Assembly (NCBI RefSeq): GCF_004283755.1
Contig: NZ_SHMH01000002.1
Coordinates: 372,001 to 436,000 of the forward strand
Source: Pseudoxanthomonas winnipegensis
GTDB lineage: Bacteria; Pseudomonadota; Gammaproteobacteria; Xanthomonadales; Xanthomonadaceae
Direction of reading: 5' to 3'
Length of the DNA: 64,000 nucleotides
Below are positions 45,676-53,993 of the stretch, in pieces. Below the pieces are notes generated by a model that was not told where the DNA came from, did not search any database, and saw only the letters and a program-made list of their open reading frames with translations. The translations under genes and the position numbers were made by a program. Position 1 is the first letter of the stretch. Each line of letters begins with the position of its first letter.

Positions 45676-47016
45676 TCATGCATGCGCTCCGCTGCTGCGC
45701 AGCAGCGCGCGATAGGGTCTGGCGGCGACCATCAGGCAGAGGGCACCGATCGCTGCCGACAGGGTGCAGACCACGCCCAGGGACAGGCCCACGCGGTGTT
45801 CGTCGCCGAGAACATAGTCGGTGCCCGCCGCGACCAGGAACGGGCCCAGGCCGAGGCCGATCAGGTTGACCAGCAGCAGGTAGATCGAGGTCACCTGCCC
45901 GCGCAGCCGATTGGGCGTGACGGCCTGCAGGATCGACGGCGCCAGCGCCACCGGCATGCCCAGGAAGAACGTGGTCAGCGCGATCGCCACCAGTGCGATC
46001 GTCGGGCTCGGCGCGAAGGCGAACAGCAGGCTCGTGGCGATCAGCACCAGCGCCCCGACCAGCGAGATCAGCAGGGCCGCATCGCTGCGCCCGCGCAGCG
46101 CCAGCCGGTCGGCGAGGTAGCCGCTGAGCAGCATGCCGCCGATCCCGCAGGTCAGGATGATGACGCCGTAGACCGGACCGATCTGCCCCGGCGTCCAGCC
46201 CCATTGGCGGATGAAGGTGGCCGGCAGCCAGGCGGTGATGCCGAAGGTGATCATCGCGATCACGCCGTTGGCCAGGAACAGCGCGGCGTACACGCGCAGG
46301 TTGCTCCTGAGGTGCGACAGGTCCGGTGCGGGTGCGCTGGCCTGCTGTTCGCGCCGGGCCGGCTCGCGCACGGTGAGCATCAGCGCGATGGCCAGCAGGC
46401 CCGGCAGGGCGACGATGATGAAGGCCGCCTGCCAGGGCCGGAAGCTGCCCAGCAGCGGCAGCACCACCTCGCTGGCCTGGCTGGTGGCGGCGATCACCAT
46501 GCCGCCGACGATGAAGGCCGCCGCCGAACCGATATAGACCCCGGCGGTGTACACGCTCATCGCGCGCGCGCGTTTGTGCGGCGGGAAGTAGTCGGCCAGC
46601 ATCGAGTACGCGGCCGGCGACAGCGAGGCCTCGCCGACGCCGACGAACACCCGCGCCAGGAACAGGGTGAAGAAGCTGGTGACGTAGGCGCCGGCGGCGG
46701 TGGCCAGGATCCAGACCACGATGCCGATCACGATCAGGTTGCGGCGATTGCGGCGGTCGGCCACGCGTCCGAGCAGCACGCCGATGAAGGTGTAGAACAC
46801 CGCGAAGGCGAACCCGTGCACGATGCTGAAAGCCGCATCGGACAGCCCCAGGTCGCGCTTGATCGGCTGCACCAGCAGGCCCAGGATCTGGCGATCGACG
46901 AAGGACAGCGTATAGGCCAGCAGCAGCACCAGGGTGACGTACCAGGCATAGACCGGCCGGTGCGCGGTGGCGCCGGGCGCGGCGGAGACGATCGGAGCGG
47001 GAGCGGCAGCGGTCAT
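45676..47016 (-). CDS. MFS transporter, probable hydroxycinnamate carrier
   Basis: A 446-residue, 12-helix major facilitator. Helix 1 is LVLLLAYTLSFVDRQILGLL, the loop motif is LLGRVADRRNRRNLIV, and helix 4-5 has ARVFVGVGEASLSPAAYSMLADYFPPHKRARAMSVYTAG. These are the features of the Spinster-like MFS group used for large organic acids. It lies 18 bp after the porin gene and upstream of the MarR gene, so it is the likely inner membrane step for ferulate or related acids. The substrate is inferred from context only. Confidence 0.83.
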   Translation of the reverse strand: MTAAAPAPIVSAAPGATAHRPVYAWYVTLVLLLAYTLSFVDRQILGLLVQPIKRDLGLSDAAFSIVHGFAFAVFYTFIGVLLGRVADRRNRRNLIVIGIVVWILATAAGAYVTSFFTLFLARVFVGVGEASLSPAAYSMLADYFPPHKRARAMSVYTAGVYIGSAAAFIVGGMVIAATSQASEVVLPLLGSFRPWQAAFIIVALPGLLAIALMLTVREPARREQQASAPAPDLSHLRSNLRVYAALFLANGVIAMITFGITAWLPATFIRQWGWTPGQIGPVYGVIILTCGIGGMLLSGYLADRLALRGRSDAALLISLVGALVLIATSLLFAFAPSPTIALVAIALTTFFLGMPVALAPSILQAVTPNRLRGQVTSIYLLLVNLIGLGLGPFLVAAGTDYVLGDEHRVGLSLGVVCTLSAAIGALCLMVAARPYRALLRSSGAHA

Positions 47017-47034
47017 CGAATCGGTCTCCGGCGC

Positions 47035-48441
47035 TCAGAAGCGCAAGGTCAGGTACGGGGCGACGTAGAAGTAGTCGCGGCCTTCGCGCGTGCCCTCGCG
47101 CAGGAACGCACCGGCGCTGGTGTGATGGACATAGACATCCAGGCTGGCGAAGTCGTTGAAGCGATACTTCACCCACATCACCTTGCGCACGCCGATGTCG
47201 CGCGCCTGGTTGGCATCGCCTGGCTGCACCACGCGCCAGCCGGCCGCGTATACCCCGTCGTGCAGGCTCTGGCGCTGCAGCTTGAGCACGTACAGGTCGA
47301 CCCACAGCTTGTCGCTGGGGCGCAGCACCAGCTCCGGGCCGAAGTAGCGCACGTTGGTGGTCAGCATGCTGCCGTCGAACACCGACGCGCGCGCGTACAG
47401 GCCATTGAAGGTGTTGAGCTCGCCATCGCCGGGACGCCTGTCGCCGGAGGAGGCCTCCATGCGCAGGCCGAGCCGCGGCTTCCAGGCCTGGTCGAAGCTG
47501 TAGCCGGCGAACAGGGAACCCTGCCAGGCGCGCACGCGCTGCCCGGCGAAATGGCCGCGCTGACCGATCAACTCCAGGTCGTAGTCCCAGCGCGCGTAGG
47601 TGCCGCTGAAGCGGGTCGACAGGGTCTGGCGATGGTCCTCGCCCACCACGCCGGCATAGCGCCGCCCGTTCTGGTGCGTGTCCAGATAGATCGCTTCCAG
47701 CTTCGCCGCGCCCTGCGTCCCGGTGTACAGCGGCTTCTCCACGTGCGCGCCCCACAGGCGCTGGGCATCGTCGCTGCGGTCATCGAAGCTGCCCACGCGC
47801 GTCTGCACCGGACGCCCCCACAGCAGCCCGCCGCTCAGGCCCGGCCGCTGGTAAAGCACGCGCAGCGCATCGAACGGCATCCGCGAATTGGCCGGATCGC
47901 GCGGGTCGAGCAGGCGCTGCCAGGCGTAGGCGATCTGCTGGCGGCCGGCGCGCAGCCGCCAGGTCGGCACCGCGGCGTCGCCGGACAGTTCGACGAACCC
48001 CTGTGCCAGGACCAATGCGTTGCGGTCGGTGGCCTGCACTGGCCGCGTCCGCAGTCCGGCGACGGAGCTGCTGGCCAGCTCGCCGAACAGTCTCAAGTTG
48101 GGCGTGGGTCGATAGTCGGCCCACAGACGGAAGCGTTGCTGCCAGTAGCCGTGCGGGTCGGTGGCGAAGCGCCCGAAGCCGTTGTCCTGGCGGAAGTCGT
48201 ACAGCGTGCGGCTCTCGCCGCCCAGGCTCAGCCAGCCCGAGCCGACCGGGATGTACTTGAGCCGCTCCCAGCCCGTCCTGGAGACGGCGCCCAGCGCGCT
48301 GTAGTCCTCTTCGTAAGGCAACAGCTTGGCCTGCGGACCTGCCGCCTGCGCCGCGCCGGCGGCGAGCACCGCCGCCAAGCCGGAAAGGCGGCGCAGGCGC
48401 CGTGCCGATGAGACTCGTCCTGCTCCGTCCTGCACTGCCAT
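47035..48441 (-). CDS. Alginate-export-like outer membrane porin
   Basis: A 468-residue protein with a signal peptide (SGLAAVLAAGAAQAAG) and an 18-strand-type barrel pattern ending in the aromatic YVAPYLTLRF. Features of the alginate export/AlgE-like family include GGESRTLYDFRQDNGFG, AGRQQIAYAWQRLLDPRDPANSRMPFDALR and GLYARASVFDGSMLTTNVRYFGPEL. Related porins belong to aromatic acid clusters (for example HcaE-like). It is the first gene of the hydroxycinnamate operon. The start at 48441 has GGGAGGG at a suitable distance; the in-frame ATG at 48525 has none. Confidence 0.85.
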   Translation of the reverse strand: MAVQDGAGRVSSARRLRRLSGLAAVLAAGAAQAAGPQAKLLPYEEDYSALGAVSRTGWERLKYIPVGSGWLSLGGESRTLYDFRQDNGFGRFATDPHGYWQQRFRLWADYRPTPNLRLFGELASSSVAGLRTRPVQATDRNALVLAQGFVELSGDAAVPTWRLRAGRQQIAYAWQRLLDPRDPANSRMPFDALRVLYQRPGLSGGLLWGRPVQTRVGSFDDRSDDAQRLWGAHVEKPLYTGTQGAAKLEAIYLDTHQNGRRYAGVVGEDHRQTLSTRFSGTYARWDYDLELIGQRGHFAGQRVRAWQGSLFAGYSFDQAWKPRLGLRMEASSGDRRPGDGELNTFNGLYARASVFDGSMLTTNVRYFGPELVLRPSDKLWVDLYVLKLQRQSLHDGVYAAGWRVVQPGDANQARDIGVRKVMWVKYRFNDFASLDVYVHHTSAGAFLREGTREGRDYFYVAPYLTLRF

Positions 48442-49290
48442 CGATTCCCTCCCAAGGACCGGATGCCATGTACGACCGACTGCAACGAAGACCGCGCCAC
48501 CATCCCGGCGAGCGCCGGATGGCAATTTGATTAATTCAAATAAAGGTTACTGGCCATAACGATCTTCGCAAGCTGCATTGCAGCATCGCGCGATGCGCGC
48601 GCGGTGGTTCGATTCGGTGGGCTTATCGAGGTCGCCAGGCGGGAGGGCGCCTCGCGTGCCGCGAGCGTCGCCGGCAAAAGGGAGGTATGGCGCCGCGCGT
48701 GGGGCGCGTGGCCAGACCGGCTGCCCGGCTGCTCGGTTGCGGAAGGGTTGATCTGCCTTACGCGTCTTGCGCTCTTGGCCACAATTGCGGTCAGCGGTGG
48801 GCGCGGTACGCGCACGCAAGCCCGGTTCGCCGGCAGTAAGTGCGCCGCGTGGACGACCGCCGCCAGCGTCGGCAGCCAACAATTCGAGTCCCGAGCTCAG
48901 CGCGAAAGAGGACGCGACGCGAAACTGCGCGTGAGCACGCCCTTGCGATCGCGCCGCTCGCCGCGGTCTGCGGACGAACCGCGCCGCGGCGGCCGCTTCC
49001 TCACCACAGTCGCATCCCGACAGGGTTGATCGCTCGGCCATCGGCGCCGGGATCGGCGAGCACAAGGCGATCCAGGTCAGGCCGGCGCCGCACCTTTGGC
49101 CCAGCGCACGGTCAGACAGTCACCCGTCGCTGGCAACCCGCGACGCGATGACTTCCATCGCCGTCACGCGGGCGTGGTCATGCTTATCGACGCGCACCCG
49201 GATCGTGCGCGTCGACGCGCCGCGCACCCGTTCGAGCACGCCGGAGGACGGCTCGGCGGCATGGAGAAACTTAAGCGGTATGACGCCGGC
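48442..49290. other. Intergenic region between the hydroxycinnamate and quinate operons
   Basis: About 850 bp. The left end carries the operon leader and the AT-rich palindrome at 48525-48541. From 48560 to 49290 there are open frames on both strands, but their products are low-complexity Arg/Ala/Pro sequences without domains or ribosome binding sites, and I take them as chance frames in G+C-rich DNA. A decayed gene is possible; I could not recognise one. Confidence 0.55.
48525..48541. promoter_or_regulatory. MarR-type operator at the head of the hydroxycinnamate operon
   Basis: ATTTGA-TTAAT-TCAAAT, a 17-bp palindrome with perfect 6-bp arms, in a short AT-rich island 84 bp upstream of the porin start. 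Size and symmetry suit a MarR dimer, and a MarR gene is the third gene of the operon. Confidence 0.6.
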
Positions 49291-50181
49291 TCAGTGCGCT
49301 GCACCGGCCGCCTGATGCAGCGTGTCGAGCACCTCGCGCAGCCGCCCGACCTCGATCTGGCCCGGTGCCGAGGCGGTGCCGATCATGCCGAAGGTCATGG
49401 CCTGGCCGAAGGTCTCGCCGGACAGGCGCGAGACCACGCCCACCGGGCCCATCGACATGGTCAGCAGCGGCCGGTCGCTGCTCTGGCGCAGCTGCCAGGT
49501 GGCATCGAGCAGCTTGAGCACATCGCCGGGGTTCTGCGGCATCACCGCGATCTTCAGCACGTCCGCGCCGAGGGCCTGCTGCTGGCGCAGGCGGGCGACG
49601 ATCTCGGCCGTGTCCGGCGTGGCGTGGAAGTCGTGGTTGGACATCACCACGTAGGCGCCGGCCGCGTGCGCGGCGGCGACGATGGCCTGGACCACCGCGC
49701 GGTCGCGGAACATCTCCACGTCGTACAGGTCGGCGGCATGGGCCTTGATCAGCGCCGCATAGAGCTTGCCGTAGTCGGCATCGGCGATCGCGGTGGCGCC
49801 GCCCTCGGCCTTGGTGCGGAAGGTCAGGATCACCGGCTTGCCGCCCGCCGCCGCGGCGATCTGCGGGGCCAGCTTGACCAGCGCCTTGGCGTCGCTGGCG
49901 ATGTCCAGGTAGTCGACGCGCCACTCGACCACGTCGGTGTCGGCATTGGCGCCGATGCGCTGGGCCTGGGCCAGCTGCTCGGCCGCGGTCTTGCCGGTGA
50001 TCGGCACGATGGTCTTCGGCGCGCCCTGGCCGATCTGCACGCCCTTGACGGCGATGATGCGGACGGCGGGCGGGGTGGACGCGTTGGTCATGTCGGCGGC
50101 ATTGGCGGCGATGGCGGCGCCGGCCATCAGGGTAAGGGCCAGCAGCATGCGGGCGGCTAGGGTAGTACGGCGGAGCTTCAT
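49291..50181 (-). CDS. quiB: Periplasmic 3-dehydroquinate dehydratase, type I
   Basis: A 296-residue protein: a signal peptide (TTLAARMLLALTLMAGAAIAANA) followed by a complete type I dehydroquinase. The substrate glutamate-arginine motif is VVEWRVDYL (about residue 90), the catalytic histidine is in MSNHDFHATP, and the Schiff-base lysine is in DVLKIAVMPQN. MSMGPVGVVSRLSGETFGQAMTFG is the usual C-terminal signature. Export marks it as catabolic (QuiB of Acinetobacter type) rather than the cytoplasmic shikimate enzyme. It is the last gene of the quiC-porin-quiB operon. The start at 50181 is set by the signal peptide. Confidence 0.92.
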   Translation of the reverse strand: MKLRRTTLAARMLLALTLMAGAAIAANAADMTNASTPPAVRIIAVKGVQIGQGAPKTIVPITGKTAAEQLAQAQRIGANADTDVVEWRVDYLDIASDAKALVKLAPQIAAAAGGKPVILTFRTKAEGGATAIADADYGKLYAALIKAHAADLYDVEMFRDRAVVQAIVAAAHAAGAYVVMSNHDFHATPDTAEIVARLRQQQALGADVLKIAVMPQNPGDVLKLLDATWQLRQSSDRPLLTMSMGPVGVVSRLSGETFGQAMTFGMIGTASAPGQIEVGRLREVLDTLHQAAGAAH

Positions 50182-50224
50182 CTCAAGTCCCTCCCGGGAG
50201 CGATGGCGTGCGGTGCGGCGTCTT

Positions 50225-51520
50225 TCAGAAGGTGATCTTGGCCTGCAGACCGACGGCCAAGGCGTTGTCGGTCTGCGCGTAGGAGAAGGTGCCGGGGTTG
50301 GTGATGTACTGCACATCCGGGCGCAGCATCAGCCACGGATTGACCTGGAAGCTGTAGGACAGCTCGTACAGCTCCTCGGCGCCGCTAAGCGCGAACAGCG
50401 GCGAATCGGCCGGCACGCCGGCGGTGGTCAGCGCGGCGCGGCGCGCATCCAGCAGGCGATGGTTGATGTCCGAGCCGACGTAGCCCAGCGCGATGCGGTC
50501 CTTGCTGCGCGCGCCCACGCCCTGCCATACCCCGCCGATGGCGTACCAGCGCTTGAGCTGGGCGGTGTCGCTGTCGGAGACCATGTACTCGGCGAAGGCG
50601 TTCAGGCCGATGCTCGCGTCGCTGCCCGGCGTGTAGAGCTTCTGCTCGGCCAGCACGTAGGCGCCGTCGCGGCCGGTGACGCTGCTGGTGTCCAGGCCCT
50701 TCTTGGGCACGCGCGAGGAGTCGTAATAGCCGCCGAACTTGTACACGCCCGGATACAGCGTGCCGGCGCCCGGCTTCCAGGTCAGCTCGACCGGGAACAG
50801 CGAGCCGGTGGTGCCCTCGACGAAGGGCCGGAACGCGTTGCGCTCGATGTTGCCGCCCAGGTTGGGATTGACCTGGAACCAGCCGGCGCGCAGGTTCACC
50901 GAGGACGTCAACTGCTCGGCGAACTCGCCGCCCCAGCGCGCGGTCGGGTAGTTGTACCAGCCGCTGTTGCCGCTCATGGCCAGCGGGTGCGCGCAGAAGG
51001 CGGCGTTGACGAAGCTGGTGCCGGCGCTGAGCAGGCCGAACTGGTTGCCCATCGCGTAGAAGCCCAGCTTGAAGTACGAGCGGCCGGCGTTGAAGGTCTG
51101 GTCGTAGCTGAGCTCGGACAGGCGCGTGTACTGGCCGCCGTAGGCTTCCTGGATCGGGAAGCGGTTGCCTACCAGGTCGGCCGAGGTGCTGCGGCCGCGG
51201 CGGTCGTTGAGGGTGAAGCGGAAGGTGCCGCCGTCCCAGCCGGCCAGCTTGCCCATGTCCAGATCGAAGCCCACGCGCACCTGCTGCGCGTAGCGCGCGC
51301 CGGTGTCCAGGCCGCCATCGACCACGCCCATCGCCTCGCCGACATAGTCGCCGCGCAGGCTGATGCCCTTGTCCACCAGCGCGGCGCGCTCGCCGTTCCA
51401 GCCGCCGGTCATGGTGGTCGCATCGAAGCGGTCCTGCGCCTGGGCCAGCAGCGGCGTGGCCAGCAGGGCGAGCGCCAGCGGCGTCAGGGCGCGGGGGAAG
51501 GGGCGGGAGACGTACGACAT
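50225..51520 (-). CDS. quiX: OprB-family porin of the quinate operon (QuiX-like)
   Basis: A 431-residue protein with a signal peptide (ALTPLALALLATPLLAQAQ) and an OprB-type barrel: MTGGWNGERAALVDKGISLRGDYVGEAMG, GKLAGWDGGTFRFTLNDRRG, GWFQVNPN and the C-terminal aromatic strand ALAVGLQAKITF. OprB proteins pass sugars and polyols. In Acinetobacter the quinate operon contains an OprB-like porin gene (quiX) between quiC and quiA, so quinate or shikimate uptake is the likely job. It lies 56 bp after quiC and 43 bp before quiB. Confidence 0.85.
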   Translation of the reverse strand: MSYVSRPFPRALTPLALALLATPLLAQAQDRFDATTMTGGWNGERAALVDKGISLRGDYVGEAMGVVDGGLDTGARYAQQVRVGFDLDMGKLAGWDGGTFRFTLNDRRGRSTSADLVGNRFPIQEAYGGQYTRLSELSYDQTFNAGRSYFKLGFYAMGNQFGLLSAGTSFVNAAFCAHPLAMSGNSGWYNYPTARWGGEFAEQLTSSVNLRAGWFQVNPNLGGNIERNAFRPFVEGTTGSLFPVELTWKPGAGTLYPGVYKFGGYYDSSRVPKKGLDTSSVTGRDGAYVLAEQKLYTPGSDASIGLNAFAEYMVSDSDTAQLKRWYAIGGVWQGVGARSKDRIALGYVGSDINHRLLDARRAALTTAGVPADSPLFALSGAEELYELSYSFQVNPWLMLRPDVQYITNPGTFSYAQTDNALAVGLQAKITF

Positions 51521-51576
51521 GGGGGGATTACCGGTGAATGCGAAGGAATTACGGGTGCGGCGGTCGGGCAGGGACT

Positions 51577-53079
51577 TCAGCGCGCCACGGCGCGCGGCGC
51601 GGACAGGGGCGAGGTGGCCCCGTCCACGGCGGTCACGGTCGCCGTGACGCCGGCGACATCGGCGGCGGCCGGCACGGCGAAGGAGAAGCGCGCCTGGCCC
51701 TGGGCGTCGGTGGTCACCAGGGCATCGCCCAGGTAGCGGGCCGCCTCGGTGTCGCTGGCGCGCGGGTTGCCGAAGACTTCCACGCGCTGGACGGTGTTGG
51801 CCGTGCCATGCAGCTGGCCCTGGATCTGCAGGGTGGCGCCGCTGCGGCGGGCCTGTTCGACCACCGGCGCGGCCAGGCCGTCGTTGGGCGCGGGCTGGCA
51901 GTGGTCGGTGACGCGCGCGCTGCAGATCTTGGCCAGCTTGGCGGGATCGCTCTCCACGCCGCCGCCGCGCGAGCCGACGAAGTCGGCATGTTCCAGCCCC
52001 GGCACGCCGAACACGATCGCGCCGCGCGCCTGGCCCGGCACGCAGGCGCCGCCGGCCTGGCAGCGCTCGATCTTCAGCCCGTTGCCGAAGATCGCGTTGC
52101 CGGTAATCCGGTTGGGCCGCGAGACCGGCTGCGGGCGCAGCGCCACGCCGATGCCGTTGCCGGTGATGGTGTTGCCGTCGACCACGTTGTCGCGGCCGGT
52201 CAGGCTGACGCCGATGGAATTGCCGGTGAAGGTGTTGGCGGCGATGGTGTTGCGGTTGCCCCAGTTGATCTGCAGGCCGTCGGAGTAGTCCTCGAAGCGG
52301 TTGCGCAGCACCAGGTTGTCGTTGCCCCACAGGATCTCGATGCCCTGGGAAGGCTCGGGATTGGCGTCGGTGGAGCGGAACAGGTTGTCGGCCACCAGGT
52401 TCCAGGCCGCGCCGCGGGTCAGCTCCAGGCCATCGCCGTTGTCGATGAATTCGTTGCGTACCACGCGGTTGTGCACGGTGGTCGTCGGCGTGGACTGGCC
52501 GTTGCCGTCGTCGCCGGTCAGCATCACCCCGGCGCCGCCCTTGTTGGCGACGATGCGATTGTCGTGCAGCCAGTTGTCGTGGCTGCGGTTAATCAGCACG
52601 CCGATGCAGAAGTTGCGCACTTCCAGCCCGGCCAGCTCGACCCCTTGCGTGTCGCGCAGGACCAAGCCCGGCAGGGTCGTGGTGCGCACATTGGTGCCGT
52701 ACTGGCCCGGCACCGCGCCCGGGCAGGCCTGGGTGCCGGTGCCGGTGACGTAGGCGGCGCCGTCGATGGCCACGTATTGGCCGGACTGCGCGAAGGGCAG
52801 GCCGACGATGGCCACCGGGCCCTTGATCTCCGGCAGGGGCGCGCGCGGCTTGATCACATAGGGCGCGGCGCCGACCGCGGCGATCTCGATCCGGTAGGTG
52901 CCGGGAGCGGCGTTGGCGGTGGTGATGGCCCAGCGCAGCGAGCCCGGGGCCTCGTCATCGTCGTAGCGGTCCACCTTCAGCACCTGGCGCGGGGCCGGAT
53001 CGGGCTCGGCCTGATGGCCGGCGGCCAGCAGCGGCAGGCAGGCCAGCAGGCCGCTGGCGACAAGGAGGACGGGGCGCAT
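51577..53079 (-). CDS. quiC: Periplasmic right-handed beta-helix protein, probable 3-dehydroshikimate dehydratase (QuiC)
   Basis: A 500-residue protein with a signal peptide (VLLVASGLLACLPLLAAG). It contains a right-handed parallel beta-helix of about ten coils, in which NxI/NxF-type turns recur (HDNWLHDNRI, HNRVVRNEFI, NTIAANTFTGN, NVVDGNTITGN). The C-terminus is a small beta domain (VEVFGNPRA to the end). The call rests on context: it heads an operon with periplasmic dehydroquinase and an OprB porin, the gene set of Acinetobacter quiB-quiC-quiX. QuiC is unrelated to the TIM-barrel dehydratases. GGAG precedes the start. Confidence 0.75.
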   Translation of the reverse strand: MRPVLLVASGLLACLPLLAAGHQAEPDPAPRQVLKVDRYDDDEAPGSLRWAITTANAAPGTYRIEIAAVGAAPYVIKPRAPLPEIKGPVAIVGLPFAQSGQYVAIDGAAYVTGTGTQACPGAVPGQYGTNVRTTTLPGLVLRDTQGVELAGLEVRNFCIGVLINRSHDNWLHDNRIVANKGGAGVMLTGDDGNGQSTPTTTVHNRVVRNEFIDNGDGLELTRGAAWNLVADNLFRSTDANPEPSQGIEILWGNDNLVLRNRFEDYSDGLQINWGNRNTIAANTFTGNSIGVSLTGRDNVVDGNTITGNGIGVALRPQPVSRPNRITGNAIFGNGLKIERCQAGGACVPGQARGAIVFGVPGLEHADFVGSRGGGVESDPAKLAKICSARVTDHCQPAPNDGLAAPVVEQARRSGATLQIQGQLHGTANTVQRVEVFGNPRASDTEAARYLGDALVTTDAQGQARFSFAVPAAADVAGVTATVTAVDGATSPLSAPRAVAR

Positions 53080-53200
53080 CTGGATCTCCGGCGGTACAGG
53101 GGTGTCTGCGCGGGCCGCGCAGCATGCCGCAAGGGCGGGGTGCGCGTGATGCCGCGGCAACGGCCGCCGTCGATCCGGCACCCGTGAGGACAGGTGCACA

Positions 53201-53263
53201 CGCTAGTTTTATCGCAGTGCAGCATTCAAGTTCGATATTCGCTTGATGGTGCGAATATCGGAC
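53201..53263 (-). promoter_or_regulatory. quiC promoter with paired PcaR-like boxes
   Basis: Boxes GTTCGATATTCGCTT (53230-53244) and GTGCGAATATCGGAC (53249-53263) start 19 bp apart. On the minus strand TTGAAT (53224-53229) abuts the inner box and CTAGCG follows after 17 bases, inside CGCTAGTTTT (plus strand 53201-53210). The distance from this 10-mer to the boxes (19 bp) equals that at the permease promoter. Confidence 0.72.
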
Positions 53264-53316
53264 TATCGGGCTACTACCTTGGTCCAATGGCCGGGCCTCG
53301 CGCGCAGGGAATTTTC

Positions 53317-53468
53317 TCTGATTGAGGGCTTGTGGCGTTCTCGGCTTCGGATGGGCAGCGGTCCGGCGGGCGGGGGCCGCTTATCCCTCAATCAGGGCAT
53401 CCTGCCCTGATTCGGGCGCTCGGCTTCCTGCCTCGCTAGGCGCGGCCCCCGCCCGCCGGCCCGCTGCC
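53317..53468. repeat. Nested inverted repeats upstream of the quiC promoter
   Basis: The outer arms at 53354-53380 and 53442-53468 are 27 bp with one mismatch. Inside lies AATCAGGGCA-TCC-TGCCCTGATT (about 53390-53412), a 10-bp hairpin. A third segment, TGATTGAGGG near 53317-53327, can pair with CCCTCAATCA near 53386-53395, which overlaps the inner hairpin, so two folds exclude each other. No coding content. Confidence 0.6.
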
Positions 53469-53565
53469 GCGCGCGTCCAGTCACGAGGCTTCGGCTTGCG
53501 CGGTCGTTCGAACCCCTAGCCCATGCGCAGAGCGCGATCAGTGACGGGAGGGCTTCAACTTGAGG

Positions 53566-53700
53566 CCCCCTCCCTTGCGCGCAGCGCAGGGGAGGGATGG
53601 GGAGGGGTCGGGGGCTTTACCGAGAAAGCCAACGAAGCAAGAGCAAAAGCACCCCACCCCGGCCCTCCCCTTCGCCTGCGGCGAAAGGGAGGGGGCAGAG
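53566..53700. repeat. Palindromic intergenic repeat (G+C-rich)
   Basis: The left arm CCCCTCCCTTGCGCGCAGCGCAGGGGAGGG and right arm CCCTCCCCTTCGCCTGCGGCGAAAGGGAGGGGG are each hairpins, joined by a spacer with AAAAGCACCCCACCCC. It is the same design as the tandem units at 34.73-35.04 kb and the unit at 55.44-55.55 kb, with variable stem sequence at the centre. Confidence 0.65.
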
Positions 53701-53936
53701 CGCTCGCTCGGTGTCTTTGAATCGAAAGAAGTCTCGATCTACCCGCCGCAGTGCCTCGACCCGGCCGGGCGCGCGGAGAGCGGGCCAAGGATGGCCCGCG
53801 GCGGCGAGTCCGCCAGGGATGGCGGACCGAGCCGAGGAGCCGTGCCCGGCCGGGTCGAGGCTGGCTGGCGAAGCCCGCGCGCAGGCCTCGCTCTGATGCC
53901 ATCACCTGATTCGTATCCCCGCACTCCTGCGAGAAC

Positions 53937-53975
53937 AAAAAACGCCGCCCGGCGGAGCCAGGCGGCGTCGAGATC
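53937..53975 (-). terminator. Rho-independent terminator of the Gfo/Idh gene
   Basis: On the minus strand ACGCCGCC and GGCGGCGT form a stem around a short G+C-rich loop and are followed by TTTTTTG. It lies about 20 bp after the stop of the Gfo/Idh gene and separates the carbohydrate locus from the quinate operon. Confidence 0.75.
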
Positions 53976-53993
53976 GGCACTGGCAGCCGCGGG

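Larger units (their letters stand above)
53080..53993. other. Intergenic region upstream of quiC
   Basis: About 900 bp without a credible gene. In order: the quiC leader, the promoter and PcaR-like boxes (53201-53263), a nested set of inverted repeats (53317-53468), a palindromic intergenic repeat of the family also seen at 34.7 and 55.4 kb (about 53566-53700), and the terminator of the next gene (53937-53975). Open frames across the repeats are low complexity. Confidence 0.65.

Noticed and set aside
48560-49290. One or two hypothetical genes between the hydroxycinnamate and quinate operons
   Set aside because: Open frames on both strands give low-complexity Arg/Pro/Ala products without start signals or domains. 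I could not tell a decayed gene from chance frames, so none is reported.
49291-50181. Housekeeping aroD of the shikimate pathway
   Set aside because: The signal peptide places it in the periplasm, and its operon partners are a porin and a second exported protein, so a catabolic quiB role fits better.
53354-53468. An insertion sequence bounded by the 27-bp inverted repeats
   Set aside because: Only 61 bp separate the arms and there is no transposase. No target duplication was found at the ends by eye.
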